Program-made: the position numbers and the translations under genes
NCBI GenBank assembly: GCA_905234605.1
Contig: CAJOIE010000003.1
Coordinates: forward strand, 1-64,000
Length of the DNA stretch: 64,000 nucleotides
Origin: an uncultured Bacteroidaceae bacterium
Lineage (GTDB): Bacteria > Bacteroidota > Bacteroidia > Bacteroidales > Bacteroidaceae
Direction of reading: 5' to 3'
Part shown: positions 16,116 through 26,958 of the stretch, piece after piece
Layout of the letters: every line of letters begins with the position of its first letter
Position numbering within the stretch: position 1 is the first letter of the stretch
Notes under the pieces: model-generated
Seen by the model: only the letters and a program-made list of their open reading frames with translations
Database searches by the model: none
What the model was told of the DNA's origin: nothing

Positions 16116-17153
16116 TCAGATGAGAGGAATGCCCGCGGCAGCACACTGCCGGCGCATTGCATCGGGCCAGATGCTGGACTGCGTCTCGCCCACATGAGCC
16201 TTGTGCAGGAGCACCATGCACAGACGGCTCTGTCCGATGCCGCCGCCAATGCTCTGCGGCAGCTCGCCGGCGAGCAGGCGCTGATGGAAATAGAGATAAC
16301 GTCGCTCCTCCATGCCCTGGAGCACCAACTGACGCTCCAATGCCTCGGCATCAACACGTATGCCCATCGACGAGAGTTCCACAGAACGCTCCAGGAGCGG
16401 ATACCACACAAGCAGGTCGCCATTGAGACCCTCGAAGCCGTCGGCATTGGGTGTCGACCAGTCGTCGTAGTCGGGCGAGCGCTGGTCGTGCTCTCTGCCA
16501 TCGCCCAACTTGCCGCCGATGCCGATGATGAACACCGCGCCATGCTCGCGGCAGATGGCGTGTTCGCGCTCCTTGGGGGTGAGGTCGGGATATAGGCGTC
16601 GCAGCTCCTCGCTGTGAATGAAGAAGATGTCCTCAGGCAGGAAGGGCGTGAGCTGCGGGTACATCTCGCTCAGATAATACTCCGTGCGCAGGATGGAAGC
16701 ATATATGCGGCGCACAATGCTGCGCAGAAAGTCCAGCTGACGGTCGGCCACGGTGATGGTGCGCTCCCAGTCCCACTGGTCCACGTAGAGGCTGTGCAGG
16801 TTATCGAGTTCCTCGTCGGCACGCACGGCATTCATGTCGGTCACAATGCCACGCCCGGGCTGCACATGGTAGTCTGCCAGCGTGTTGCGCTTCCACTTGG
16901 CCAAGGAGTGCACTATCTCGGCCTCAGCCTCATCCATATCCTTGATGGGAAACGTCACCGGACGCTCTATGCCGTTGAGGTTGTCATTGAGTCCCAGCCC
17001 CTTGAGCACAAACAGAGGTGCCGTGACGCGCCGCAGCCGCAGCTCGGCACTAAGGGTGCTTAGGAAGAAGTCCTTTATCTTCTTTATGGCCAGCTCCGTC
17101 TGCTGCAAGTCGAGGGCTGGCGTGTAATCCTTTGGGATGATAAGCTTACTCAT
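16116..17153 (-). CDS. asnA: aspartate--ammonia ligase (asparagine synthetase A)
   Basis: 345 residues, the exact family length. Typical AsnA blocks are LIIPKDYTPALDLQQTE at the N-terminus, GIVTDMNAVRADEELDN, SVYVDQWDWE-like SLYVDQWDWERTI, and the C-terminal LPQSIGGGIGQSRLCM. The last is the class II synthetase motif 3-like ATP-binding segment. It makes asparagine from aspartate, ammonia and ATP in the cytoplasm. It has its own promoter at 17185, so it is not part of the upstream groSL transcript, which reads the same way. Confidence 0.96.
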   Translation of the reverse strand: MSKLIIPKDYTPALDLQQTELAIKKIKDFFLSTLSAELRLRRVTAPLFVLKGLGLNDNLNGIERPVTFPIKDMDEAEAEIVHSLAKWKRNTLADYHVQPGRGIVTDMNAVRADEELDNLHSLYVDQWDWERTITVADRQLDFLRSIVRRIYASILRTEYYLSEMYPQLTPFLPEDIFFIHSEELRRLYPDLTPKEREHAICREHGAVFIIGIGGKLGDGREHDQRSPDYDDWSTPNADGFEGLNGDLLVWYPLLERSVELSSMGIRVDAEALERQLVLQGMEERRYLYFHQRLLAGELPQSIGGGIGQSRLCMVLLHKAHVGETQSSIWPDAMRRQCAAAGIPLI

Positions 17154-17184
17154 GTCTGCTTATTATTGTTGTCATATTGCGCCG

Positions 17185-17215
17185 CAAAGGTAGCGCCTTT
17201 CTTTCATTCTGACAA
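17185..17215 (-). promoter_or_regulatory. promoter of asnA
   Basis: Minus strand TACCTTTG (17185-17192) with TTG at 17213-17215, 20-base spacer, 32 bases before the ATG. Confidence 0.65.
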
Positions 17216-17554
17216 CAAAACAAGCATCCTTCCTTACAGCCTGCTGCAAGCACGGCATGACAGACGTACGGCATGATGCCCTGACGCGCTCGCCCGCATC
17301 ACATTCAACTCCACAAAGATTATATCGCAGCACTGGCTGCTCGCACAAGATGCAGGAATTGCCCTTCAGGCGAGATTAGTAGTTGTCTGTGTTTGAGCGA
17401 CAACGGCCTCCAGGCCATAAATCCAGTCTATGTGTGCAGCGACGGGAGTTCGGCACAGAATGCGCGAGGCCGGCTCCTGGTGTGGAGCCAGCCTCGCTGT
17501 TTGTTGTTTCTTGCGCTGTCTCTGCCCGATGGCAGAGACTGTCGGGCCTTCGGT
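17216..17554. other. intergenic region after groL with two hairpins
   Basis: GTCTCTGCC/GGCAGAGAC (17518-17526/17531-17539) and a long imperfect stem with arms at 17464-17477 and 17484-17496 follow the groL stop. The second is flanked on the plus side by a T-rich stretch and on the minus side by none. They probably end or protect the groSL message. Nothing coding is seen. Confidence 0.5.
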
Positions 17555-19207
<1,653 letters not shown>

Positions 19208-19241
19208 TTATTACCTTATACCGTTATTCTGTGATACCGCT

Positions 19242-19514
19242 TTATTGGAGCACGGCGACGACGTCGCTCTGGCGCATGATGAGGTATTTCTCCCCTTCGT
19301 GCTCAAGCTCTGTGCCGGCATACTTGCCATAGAGCACCTGGTCGCCCTCCTTGAGCACCATGGTCTCGTCCTTCGTGCCCTGTCCAACGGCAACGACAGT
19401 GCCCTGCAGGGGTTTCTCCTTGGCTGTGTCGGGGATGATGATGCCGCTTGCGGTCTTGGTTTCTGCTGCAGCCGGCTTGATGAGCACGCGGTCTGCAAGT
19501 GGTTTGATGGTCAT
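19242..19514 (-). CDS. groS: co-chaperonin GroES (10 kDa)
   Basis: 90 residues. [19 protein letters not shown], the mobile loop [15 protein letters not shown] and the C-terminal [13 protein letters not shown] are diagnostic. It forms the heptameric lid of the GroEL chamber. It is the first gene of the groSL operon. No CIRCE inverted repeat (TTAGCACTC-N9-GAGTGCTAA) and no TAnnTTTG box were found in the 100 bases upstream, so heat regulation, if present, uses another signal. Confidence 0.98.
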   Translation of the reverse strand: MTIKPLADRVLIKPAAAETKTASGIIIPDTAKEKPLQGTVVAVGQGTKDETMVLKEGDQVLYGKYAGTELEHEGEKYLIMRQSDVVAVLQ

Positions 19515-19622
19515 AGTAGTGAGTTTTGGTTATTTGAAGTGAGTTGTTTTGCGAGTCACACCACACAGACAGCTAAAGGCGTGCCAAACCCTCGCCACTG
19601 ACATTATGACAGACCACAAATC

Positions 19623-19702
19623 ACCCTGCACCGTGGCAACTGACAGGGTGCAGGGTGTGACACCGTGGCCCTGCACCGTGGCAACTGACAGGGTGCAGGG
19701 TG
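19623..19702. repeat. ACCCTGCACC palindromic repeat, locus 1 (two identical 34-bp units)
   Basis: Two identical 34-base units at 19624-19657 and 19669-19702 are separated by 11 bases. Each has arms ACCCTGCACC (19623-19632) and GGTGCAGGGT (19647-19656) around a 14-base centre; the second unit has nine-base arms because its flanking base differs. It lies in the divergent gap between groS and the gene at 19867. Related copies are at 34864, 49689, 56586 and 63982. Confidence 0.85.
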
Positions 19703-19795
19703 CTGCATACCCCCTTTGCGGTATGCCGAACTCTCCACATGAGCGCCTTACTGTAAAAAGGTAAGGCAAGACGGCCGTGTATGCAGCATAATGTC

Positions 19796-19803
19796 TACCT
19801 TTG
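19796..19803 (+). promoter_or_regulatory. -7 element of the 578-residue secreted protein gene
   Basis: TACCTTTG, 63 bases before the ATG at 19867. No TTTG-like -33 element at the usual distance. Confidence 0.55.
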
Positions 19804-19866
19804 CCGCCGCAAAGCAACAATTAGTCAGTACTAACGCAAACCAATTAACACTAAGAGAAAAAGCTT

Positions 19867-21603
19867 ATGAAGCACTTTACACTTCTCGCAGCCCTCATTC
19901 TCACGGCTGCCACCAGTGCTTTTGCCACCGGACATGAGCGCATCACACAGCATCTGGACCGCCACAACCTGAGCCGCCACACGGCACTGACACAGCGAGC
20001 ATCAGCAGAGCGTCTGGCACGCACGGCCGACGTCACCTCGGCACGCAAGGCCAAGGCCTCGGCCAGCCGCGCCGCTGCCATCACACGCCAGCCCGCCGGC
20101 ACGCTCTATGCCAATGTCATGGCCTCGTATGCCGGCCTTGCCTACAGCTGGCTCGGCGGCTTCTACGACAGCTCGTCGGACGCCTCGGCCATGGACATCG
20201 TTGAGGGCACCGACGGCAACATCTACATCCGCGGTCTGGCACCCGAGCTCTCCACCACTCGCGACTACTGGGTGAAGGCCGAGCCCGACGGCGAGGGATA
20301 TGTCATCAAGCGTCAGCCCATCGGCGAATACGAGGGCTACTACAGCACCACCGTCTACTATGTCGCCCGCATGGTCTACGATGAGCAGGAAGGCTTCGTA
20401 GAGGAAGACTCGAACACCGACATCCACGTCACCTACGCCAACGGCGTGCTGTGCACCTCGGCCGAGATGGCAGATGGCGACGTGGCCTACGGCATAGTGT
20501 ACTACGATGACGAAGATGCCGAATGGTACTGGGACGGCAGTGCCTACTGGGCACTCTCCACAGCCGTGCAGACCGATGTCTATGCCGTGGCCCCCGAAGG
20601 CAGCGAGGTGGAGCAGCGCGTGCTCATGTACAAGTCGGGCGGCGAAAGCTACATCCAGACGGTAGACTTCGTGCAGGCCGGCGACAAGGTCTACCTCCAC
20701 CCCTACGATGATGTGCCTGGCTGGATTGTGGGCACCGTGGACGGCGACAGCATCACCGTTGCCTCTGGCCAGTATCTCGGTGTCGATGAGAACTACGGCC
20801 GCCACTCCTATCTGCATGTGTCGCAGACTGCGCTCACGCTCAACGAGGATGAGCCCGACTACCCCTATTGGTATGACAAGTTAGTGGAGATGCTCGACTA
20901 TGAGGTGTTTGCCATTGACACCGCCACAGGCACCATCACCGGCACACACACTCTCACCATCGACGCATCCAAGAACGACTTCTACTCTATTGCCCTCTAC
21001 AACGAGCCCTCCATCAGCATCTTCCACGAGGTTGCAGCCTGTCCGGCCGACCCCGAGGTGACCTTCTTCTATAACTACGACAACGATTACGGCTATGGCT
21101 TAGTGGACTTCCACATCCCCACCACCGATGTCAACGGCGAGTATATCACACCGTCAAAGCTCTCCTATGTGGTCTACTTCGACGACACCAGCGAAGCCTT
21201 CGAGTTCGACACCGACGACTACGAGAACTTTGAGGAAGCCATGACCGAGATACCCTACGACTTCACCGACGACTGGGACATCTACGACTACGCCGGCGAC
21301 AAGGAGGTATCGTTCTACTTCACCATCGCGCAACTCGTGGGAGTGCAGAGCATCTACCGCGGTGCCGGCGAGGAGCACAAGAGCAACATCGTGGTCTACT
21401 ACGTGAACACAGGCGAGAGTGCCACCATAGCCGTCGACGACCCGCTGAGCAGCGTGCGCTCGGCCACCGTCAAGAGCGTAGCCACCGAAAGCCTCACCGA
21501 CATTGCCGGCCGCAGCGTGGGTGCCAATGCCCGTGGCCTGCTCATCAAGACCGTCACCTTTGCCGACGGCACACAGCACAGCTACAAGCTCCTGCGCAAA
21601 TAA
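19867..21603 (+). CDS. secreted protein of unknown function with C-terminal tail module
   Basis: 578 residues with signal peptide MKHFTLLAALILTAATSAFA. A basic, Ala-rich helical stretch (about 22-78) is followed by a long acidic, Tyr/Asp-rich beta region (for example YGIVYYDDEDAEWYWDG, YFDDTSEAFEFDTDDYENF). I do not recognise a catalytic family. The end (ESLTDIAGRSV...ARGLLI...SYKLLRK) is a divergent version of the tail shared with four other proteins here, which suggests the same export or anchoring route. The Omp28-like gene begins 26 bases downstream, so the two are probably co-transcribed from the promoter at 19796. Confidence 0.75.
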   Translation: MKHFTLLAALILTAATSAFATGHERITQHLDRHNLSRHTALTQRASAERLARTADVTSARKAKASASRAAAITRQPAGTLYANVMASYAGLAYSWLGGFYDSSSDASAMDIVEGTDGNIYIRGLAPELSTTRDYWVKAEPDGEGYVIKRQPIGEYEGYYSTTVYYVARMVYDEQEGFVEEDSNTDIHVTYANGVLCTSAEMADGDVAYGIVYYDDEDAEWYWDGSAYWALSTAVQTDVYAVAPEGSEVEQRVLMYKSGGESYIQTVDFVQAGDKVYLHPYDDVPGWIVGTVDGDSITVASGQYLGVDENYGRHSYLHVSQTALTLNEDEPDYPYWYDKLVEMLDYEVFAIDTATGTITGTHTLTIDASKNDFYSIALYNEPSISIFHEVAACPADPEVTFFYNYDNDYGYGLVDFHIPTTDVNGEYITPSKLSYVVYFDDTSEAFEFDTDDYENFEEAMTEIPYDFTDDWDIYDYAGDKEVSFYFTIAQLVGVQSIYRGAGEEHKSNIVVYYVNTGESATIAVDDPLSSVRSATVKSVATESLTDIAGRSVGANARGLLIKTVTFADGTQHSYKLLRK

Positions 21604-21629
21604 CGCCACAACGACGCAGCACCACCACT

Positions 21630-23489
21630 ATGAACACCAGACTACACACTGTATGCCTCGCCATAGCCCTCGCCTTCACTGGTGGGGGCTATGCACAGGC
21701 CGACGAGCTCACCTTCAGCTATGGTGAGCCAGCCTACAACATAGGCACCGGCAGCAGCAAAGCCGAGACCATCGACGTAGCCCTCCACCTCAGCGACCCC
21801 GCCCTCGTAGGCCTCGAGGTGCAAGGCCTGCGCATACCCCTGACCACGCTGGCAGGCATCACCGCCGCCCGTGCCTGGCTTGCAACCGAGCTGCCTACCA
21901 TAAGCAAGTCGGTAGCCGGCACGCCCGACGTGCTCTCCATCGACTTCACCCCGACAGCCGACGGCTACTACTACATCTACCTGCCGGAGCCATACACCAT
22001 TACCGAGGCAGGCATCTACGTGGGCTACAGCGTCGACATGCAAGCCTCCGACGTGGCTCCCGCCCCTATTGCCCTGACCAATGTTCAGCGCGATGGCGGG
22101 CTCTACATCCACAGCACCAAGATCTACCGCACGGCGTGGCACGACCTGTCCACCTCCGAAGGCGCGCTGGCGCTGCAAGTGGTGCTCGGCGGCGAACAGC
22201 TCAAGACCAACGCCGTGGCCGTGACCCGCCAGCCCGATGTCAACGTGCTGACAGGCATGGCCACCACCGTCAGCTTCGACATCACCAACCATGGCACGGC
22301 AGGAGCCACCTCCATCGACTATAAGCTCGTCATACAAGCCGACGGAGAGGTACATCCTGCAGAAATCAGCGGCACAGACCACCATGCCGACGTGGCACTC
22401 GCGCCAATCTTTGCAGCCACACAGACGGTGCAGCTCACCATCCCCGCCATCGAGGTTAAGGGACAGTATCACTACTACTACATCATCACCGACGTCAACG
22501 GCCAACCCAACGAGGACATAAACCCGATGAGCACAGCCAGCCTCAATGCCTACAACACGCTGCCCGTGCACCGCCCCGTGCTTGAGGAATATACCGGCAC
22601 ATGGTGCGGCTACTGCCCGCGCGGCTTCGTGGGTCTCGAGGAGATGGCACGCCTCTATCCTGCCGACTTCATCGGCATAAGCTACCACAACGGCGACCCC
22701 ATGCAGATCACCACGCAGTACCCCAACAACGTGGTCAGCTTCCCCGACGCATGGCTCGACCGCTGGTATCAGACCGATGCCTTCTGCGGCGACTCGGACT
22801 ACGGTCTGTTCGGTATTGACAAGGTGTGGCAGCAGGTGCGCGAGGTGTTCACCCCAGCCTCTGTGGAGGTGGGCAGCGAGTGGACCGACGGCAACACCCT
22901 GCACGCCACGGCAGCCGTCACCTTCCCCCTATCGGCCGACGAGTGCCCATTTGAGGTGGGCTTTGCCCTTGTGGCCGACGGCCTGAGCGGCGACGGTTCG
23001 GACTGGCAACAGAGCAACTACTACGCCGGCGACACCAGCTGGCCGGCATCCATGCATCAGTTCACGCACGGCACAGACCACGTGGCCGGCCTCACATACA
23101 ACTTCGTGCTCATTGCCCGCTCCGGCGTGGCCGGTCTGCCTGGATCCCTGAGCAGCCCCATCGAGGAAGACGTGGCACAGACCGTGAGCTACGACTTCGA
23201 CCTCTCGGCCATCAAGGCAGCCATCGTGCCTGCCGACCACAGCAAGTTGCGTGTCGTGGCCATGCTCATCGACAGCCGCACAGGTGCCATTGTCAACGCC
23301 AACATGGCCACAGCCGGCACAGCCACAGCTGCCGTGGGCTCACTGCCTGCCACAGCTGCCGACGTGGCCGTGAGCGTGATGAGCTACGACCTGGCAGGCC
23401 GCCGCATGGCCACCACGGCACGTGGCATCAGCCTGCGCGTGGAGCGCACAGCAGGAGGCCGGATGCGTGTAGGCAAAGTGATGCGCTGA
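21630..23489 (+). CDS. secreted Omp28-like protein with thioredoxin-fold CxxC motif
   Basis: 619 residues with signal peptide to about residue 22 (FTGGGYAQA). Residues about 25-310 are beta-sandwich domains, including an Ig-like segment TVSFDITNHGTAGATSIDYK. VLEEYTGTWCGYCPRG places a redox-type Cys326-x-x-Cys329 at the start of a thioredoxin-like domain, and the following ADFIGISYHNGDP fits the Omp28 family. A C-terminal beta domain ends in the shared tail (SYDLAGRRM...GRMRVGKVMR). It probably acts outside the inner membrane as a disulfide-linked or redox protein; the substrate is unknown. A terminator follows at 23526. Confidence 0.8.
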   Translation: MNTRLHTVCLAIALAFTGGGYAQADELTFSYGEPAYNIGTGSSKAETIDVALHLSDPALVGLEVQGLRIPLTTLAGITAARAWLATELPTISKSVAGTPDVLSIDFTPTADGYYYIYLPEPYTITEAGIYVGYSVDMQASDVAPAPIALTNVQRDGGLYIHSTKIYRTAWHDLSTSEGALALQVVLGGEQLKTNAVAVTRQPDVNVLTGMATTVSFDITNHGTAGATSIDYKLVIQADGEVHPAEISGTDHHADVALAPIFAATQTVQLTIPAIEVKGQYHYYYIITDVNGQPNEDINPMSTASLNAYNTLPVHRPVLEEYTGTWCGYCPRGFVGLEEMARLYPADFIGISYHNGDPMQITTQYPNNVVSFPDAWLDRWYQTDAFCGDSDYGLFGIDKVWQQVREVFTPASVEVGSEWTDGNTLHATAAVTFPLSADECPFEVGFALVADGLSGDGSDWQQSNYYAGDTSWPASMHQFTHGTDHVAGLTYNFVLIARSGVAGLPGSLSSPIEEDVAQTVSYDFDLSAIKAAIVPADHSKLRVVAMLIDSRTGAIVNANMATAGTATAAVGSLPATAADVAVSVMSYDLAGRRMATTARGISLRVERTAGGRMRVGKVMR

Positions 23490-23525
23490 GCCATCAGTCG
23501 GGCCCAAAGGCCATACACCTTAAGC

Positions 23526-23564
23526 AGAGACGCAGAGACGGGATTGCCCCGACTCTGCGTCTCT
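23526..23564. terminator. bidirectional terminator between convergent genes
   Basis: AGAGACGCAGAG (23526-23537) pairs perfectly with CTCTGCGTCTCT (23553-23564) around a 15-base loop. It sits between the rightward stop at 23489 and the leftward stop at 23604. Confidence 0.8.
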
Positions 23565-23603
23565 CTCTGTTCATGCAAGCCTGCCGATAGGATGCCAGCT
23601 GTA

Positions 23604-26600
23604 TCAGCGCACAACCTTGTGCTTTCCCGAGAGGTATACGCCATGCCCTGCCTTGGCACTACTGCCGACAGCAGACAAACGGCGGCCGGCAAGGTCGTAG
23701 ACGAAGGCACAGGGTGCATCACTCTGACAGCTGGAGCCATCGGTACATGTCGCATGGCCTGTAGCGGGCAAATCGGTGATGCCCACAGTGGTATCGGTGC
23801 CCTCGAACACATATACCGACGATGCTGCCAGACGCAGCGTGAGCTGTTGGTCGATGTCGATGGGCGTATTCTCGGCAAGTCCTGGCAGTGTGGACTGCGT
23901 GAAGGATGGCTTGAGCACAATGCTGGTGCTGATATAGTCGGGGATGTCGAGAGCCTCACGCAGCGTGGTGCGTAACACCTGTGCCGAGGCCGACGGGTTG
24001 CGCAGCGCAAGCGTGGAACGCGTGCCGTTCCATGCAGCCCAACCGTAGACATTGGCCCGCGTGCCGTCCCACGGATTGCCTCCCACCCAGTGCACATCGG
24101 GCAGCACATCGGCATTGCGACGCTGCCATGCGATACACTCTGCCAAGTCGGCCCAGAGACGGCCGCCAGAGATGCTGTTCATCAAGGCATAGTCGGCATA
24201 CACCTCCACCATCGCCGAGCCGCAGGCAAAGGCACAGCGCAACTCACGCAGCACGGAGGCATAGCTCATATCGGACGACACACTGCCATAGTTAGAGAGG
24301 ATGAAGCCGTGGGTCATCAGCGAGTTGATGGGGCACAGAGGTGAGTTCTGGACAAAGTTCTGATAGACGAGGCGGTCACGGTAAGTAATCCACCGCTCAC
24401 GGTCGCTGCCCTGGTTGCCGATGGTGCCGTAGTCCTGCTCCTGACGCCACACTGCATCGCTCACCTGGAACCAGAAGGGCGAGGCCCATGTGCCCACGGT
24501 GGTGTTGAGGAACACGTCGGGCTTCACCTGACGCACGCGACGCTCTATGCTGATGATGCCCTCGGCATTCTCCTCGCCCGTGGCACCGGCATCGGGCCCC
24601 ACGGCAGAGAACTGCGCACTGATGCCGTCGAACTTGAAGAAATTGAAGTTGTAGTCGGTGAGCATGTTAGTGCACGCCGTGAGGAAAGTGTCATAATAGG
24701 CCTTGTTGCTCAACTGCATGCCGCCGCGCGAAGCCCAGTAGTTGCGACGATAGTTGCCGCTCTGTCCGTAGCCGCCTACAGGACCGAGCCAGGCTCCGAT
24801 GGAGCTGCCCATGGCCGTGGCAGCAGCACTGATGCCGGTGAAGCCGTTGGGGAAGTTGGGGTTGAAAGTCCACGTGCCATACTCATCCCAACCGTCGTCC
24901 CACGCGAAGGAGGCCAGCGACACGCCGTGGACATCATAGAGATGCTCGCGCCACTGTGAGAGCACGTCGAGACACTGAGCCTCGTTGAAGTTGGTGGTGT
25001 AGTCGGGATCGTTGTTGCGGTTAATGTTGAGCTCGAACCACGAATTGTAGAGAGGGAAGGGACGCCATGGCACAGCTCTCTCCCTCTCGCTGTAGGCCAG
25101 GAACGAGCGGCGTGCCTGGCCTGGAGCTATGAGCCCCACCACTGCGCTCACCGACCAGATGTCGCCTGCCTGCAACGTTGTCTGGCGACTCCACACGCCT
25201 TGAATGGGAGTCTCTGTGGCTGCCGGCAGGTGCAGATACTCGTTGAGCGTGTAGCTCAGGTTGATGTTACCCGTCGACGTGTTGTCGCTGCCCGACGGGT
25301 TCAGCACAGCATAATAGCGCAGACGGTAGTCGCCGGCCGCCGGCACGGTGAAAGTGTAGTCGTTGGCGGTCTTGGCGGTGCCGGAGAAGCCTCGATGATA
25401 GTCGGAGCATACCACATTGTCGTCCACGTCGGCCAGCTCCACGCCGGCGATGGTCAGTCCGTGTGCGCCAGAGGCATACATGAAACAGGCGTTGAGGACG
25501 CCTCCGGAGCGGTCGAAGCTGATGGTCCGCTCCATCAGCTGTATATGCGAGGCCTCATAGCCCAACTCAAGGATGCGCGCAGGCACCGCGGCCGCCACGC
25601 TCCACGATGCGGTGTTCCAGGCATCGGTGCGTGTGCCTCCCACGGCAAGCGTGGGATAAGTCAGTGCAGGCACATCATCGTCGCCGGGCAACATGTTGGC
25701 CGACAGGTCGCCGTCGAAGACAATATGCGGAGCCGTCACTGAGCCGCTCCATGTGATGGTGCCGTTGCTGCTGAAGGAGCCGCTGATGACTCCCGTGACT
25801 TCCTCTGTACAGTCGCGGAAATAGCGCACGAGGTAGTAGCCACGCTCTGGGATGTCAAGCGTGTAGGTGTTGGCAGAGCTGCTGCCGCCAGTGGTACCTT
25901 TGTGATAGTCGTGAGCCACGACCTCCCCTGTGAACGGGTCCACGGCATCTACACCGGCAAGGTCGAGTCGATGGCTGCCGCTCGTGTACTGGAACTTCAC
26001 CGTGTGCCGCCCACCGGCCTTGATGCCAAGGTATCCTTGCATGCCTGCAATGTAGTCAGGAGTGAGACCGAGGTCAAGAATGCCTTGCGGAGTGTCGGTA
26101 CCTGGCGACCACGTGAACGACGTGCCCGTCCACGCACCGTATGCGAAAGGTTCACCTGTGATGGTGCCCACAACCGTGTTCTTACCCATCGGTGTCTCTA
26201 AGCCTGCGAAGATATGGTCGCTGGCAATGACCGCGCCGCGCGTGTTGCCCACTACCACGGGAGCCTGCTCACTGCTGGCATTGTCAACGGTATATAGCAT
26301 CGGGACGATGGCATTCATGGCCACAGCACTGCCGGCAGTCAGGTCGAGACTGGTGCGCAGATAGTGGGAACCGTCGCGGAGTATGGCTCGCCACGTCACA
26401 GCAAGGCTGCCACTCGTGAAAGAGGCCTCTATGGCCTGGCCCGCCACACGCTCGGAGCCACGGGCTGCCTCTGCATCGCCCTCCAGAGAGAGCAAGCGCA
26501 CACCCGTGAGCTGCATCTGCGAGGCCTTGAGCTCACTGCCCGTGGCAGGCCTGACGACGAAGAGCTCACTGCCGGCCTTGAGCCCAAGCGCGGCGGAGCC

Positions 26601-26801
26601 ACCGAAGAGCAGCTGCCCGTCGGCAAGGGTGAACGTGGCCATGAACAGGTCGTTGCGGAGCACATAGTCGGTCTGGGCACCGCGCTCCACCACTTCGGCG
26701 TATGCCTGTCCGGCCTGCTGCAACTGCGGGAATGCCACGGCCTGTGCTCCTGCCGCATACGGGAGCAGTGCAGCCAGGGCGGCAATGATGTATGACTTCA
26801 T
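23604..26801 (-). CDS. secreted GH36-like (alpha-galactosidase-type) glycosidase with two beta-sandwich repeats
   Basis: 1065 residues with signal peptide MKSYIIAALAALLPYAAGAQ. An N-terminal beta-supersandwich is followed by two homologous NPCBM-like modules (about 230-360 and 400-525). Both run ILxLGxxxxxI, then a 'sGaHxLxiaGVxxxD' block, then a 'Y.L.Vp..G.Y.lRY' block. The (beta/alpha)8 domain contains FAWDDGWDEYG (about residue 635) and FNFFKFDG (about 724), where the Asp fits the clan GH-D nucleophile; RVRQVKPDVFLNTT and QVSDAVWRQEQD follow. The protein ends in the shared tail (FVYDLAGRRL...GVYLSGKHKVVR). Galactoside cleavage is likely; the exact linkage is unknown. An alternative start is three codons upstream at 26810. 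Confidence 0.8.
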   Translation of the reverse strand: MKSYIIAALAALLPYAAGAQAVAFPQLQQAGQAYAEVVERGAQTDYVLRNDLFMATFTLADGQLLFGGSAALGLKAGSELFVVRPATGSELKASQMQLTGVRLLSLEGDAEAARGSERVAGQAIEASFTSGSLAVTWRAILRDGSHYLRTSLDLTAGSAVAMNAIVPMLYTVDNASSEQAPVVVGNTRGAVIASDHIFAGLETPMGKNTVVGTITGEPFAYGAWTGTSFTWSPGTDTPQGILDLGLTPDYIAGMQGYLGIKAGGRHTVKFQYTSGSHRLDLAGVDAVDPFTGEVVAHDYHKGTTGGSSSANTYTLDIPERGYYLVRYFRDCTEEVTGVISGSFSSNGTITWSGSVTAPHIVFDGDLSANMLPGDDDVPALTYPTLAVGGTRTDAWNTASWSVAAAVPARILELGYEASHIQLMERTISFDRSGGVLNACFMYASGAHGLTIAGVELADVDDNVVCSDYHRGFSGTAKTANDYTFTVPAAGDYRLRYYAVLNPSGSDNTSTGNINLSYTLNEYLHLPAATETPIQGVWSRQTTLQAGDIWSVSAVVGLIAPGQARRSFLAYSERERAVPWRPFPLYNSWFELNINRNNDPDYTTNFNEAQCLDVLSQWREHLYDVHGVSLASFAWDDGWDEYGTWTFNPNFPNGFTGISAAATAMGSSIGAWLGPVGGYGQSGNYRRNYWASRGGMQLSNKAYYDTFLTACTNMLTDYNFNFFKFDGISAQFSAVGPDAGATGEENAEGIISIERRVRQVKPDVFLNTTVGTWASPFWFQVSDAVWRQEQDYGTIGNQGSDRERWITYRDRLVYQNFVQNSPLCPINSLMTHGFILSNYGSVSSDMSYASVLRELRCAFACGSAMVEVYADYALMNSISGGRLWADLAECIAWQRRNADVLPDVHWVGGNPWDGTRANVYGWAAWNGTRSTLALRNPSASAQVLRTTLREALDIPDYISTSIVLKPSFTQSTLPGLAENTPIDIDQQLTLRLAASSVYVFEGTDTTVGITDLPATGHATCTDGSSCQSDAPCAFVYDLAGRRLSAVGSSAKAGHGVYLSGKHKVVR

Positions 26802-26830
26802 AGTTTCCATTATATATATATTAGGCACCA

Positions 26831-26838
26831 CAAATATA
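26831..26838 (-). promoter_or_regulatory. -7 element of the GH36-like gene
   Basis: Minus strand TATATTTG, 30 bases before the chosen ATG. No clear -33 element. Confidence 0.5.
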
Positions 26839-26884
26839 GGCAATGACGGATATATGAAAAGCCTGCGGGAAAGAAAAGACAAAT

Positions 26885-26921
26885 GCGGCAGGACACACAT
26901 TATAAATGCATGTCCTGCCGC
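26885..26921 (-). terminator. intrinsic terminator after clpB
   Basis: GCGGCAGGACA (26885-26895) pairs perfectly with TGTCCTGCCGC (26911-26921); on the minus strand it is followed by a T-rich stretch. It lies 38 bases past the clpB stop. Confidence 0.8.
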
Positions 26922-26958
26922 AAGCGGGAGTATGCCCAGACTGCCTGTGTGGCACAGG

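Noticed and set aside
19515-19620. CIRCE operator before groS
   Set aside because: No TTAGCACTC-N9-GAGTGCTAA or close variant on either strand.
19623-19702. Two identical 34-bp repeats considered as a mini-CRISPR
   Set aside because: Only two copies, an 11-base spacer, strong internal palindrome, no cas genes, and copies of the core elsewhere outside any array.
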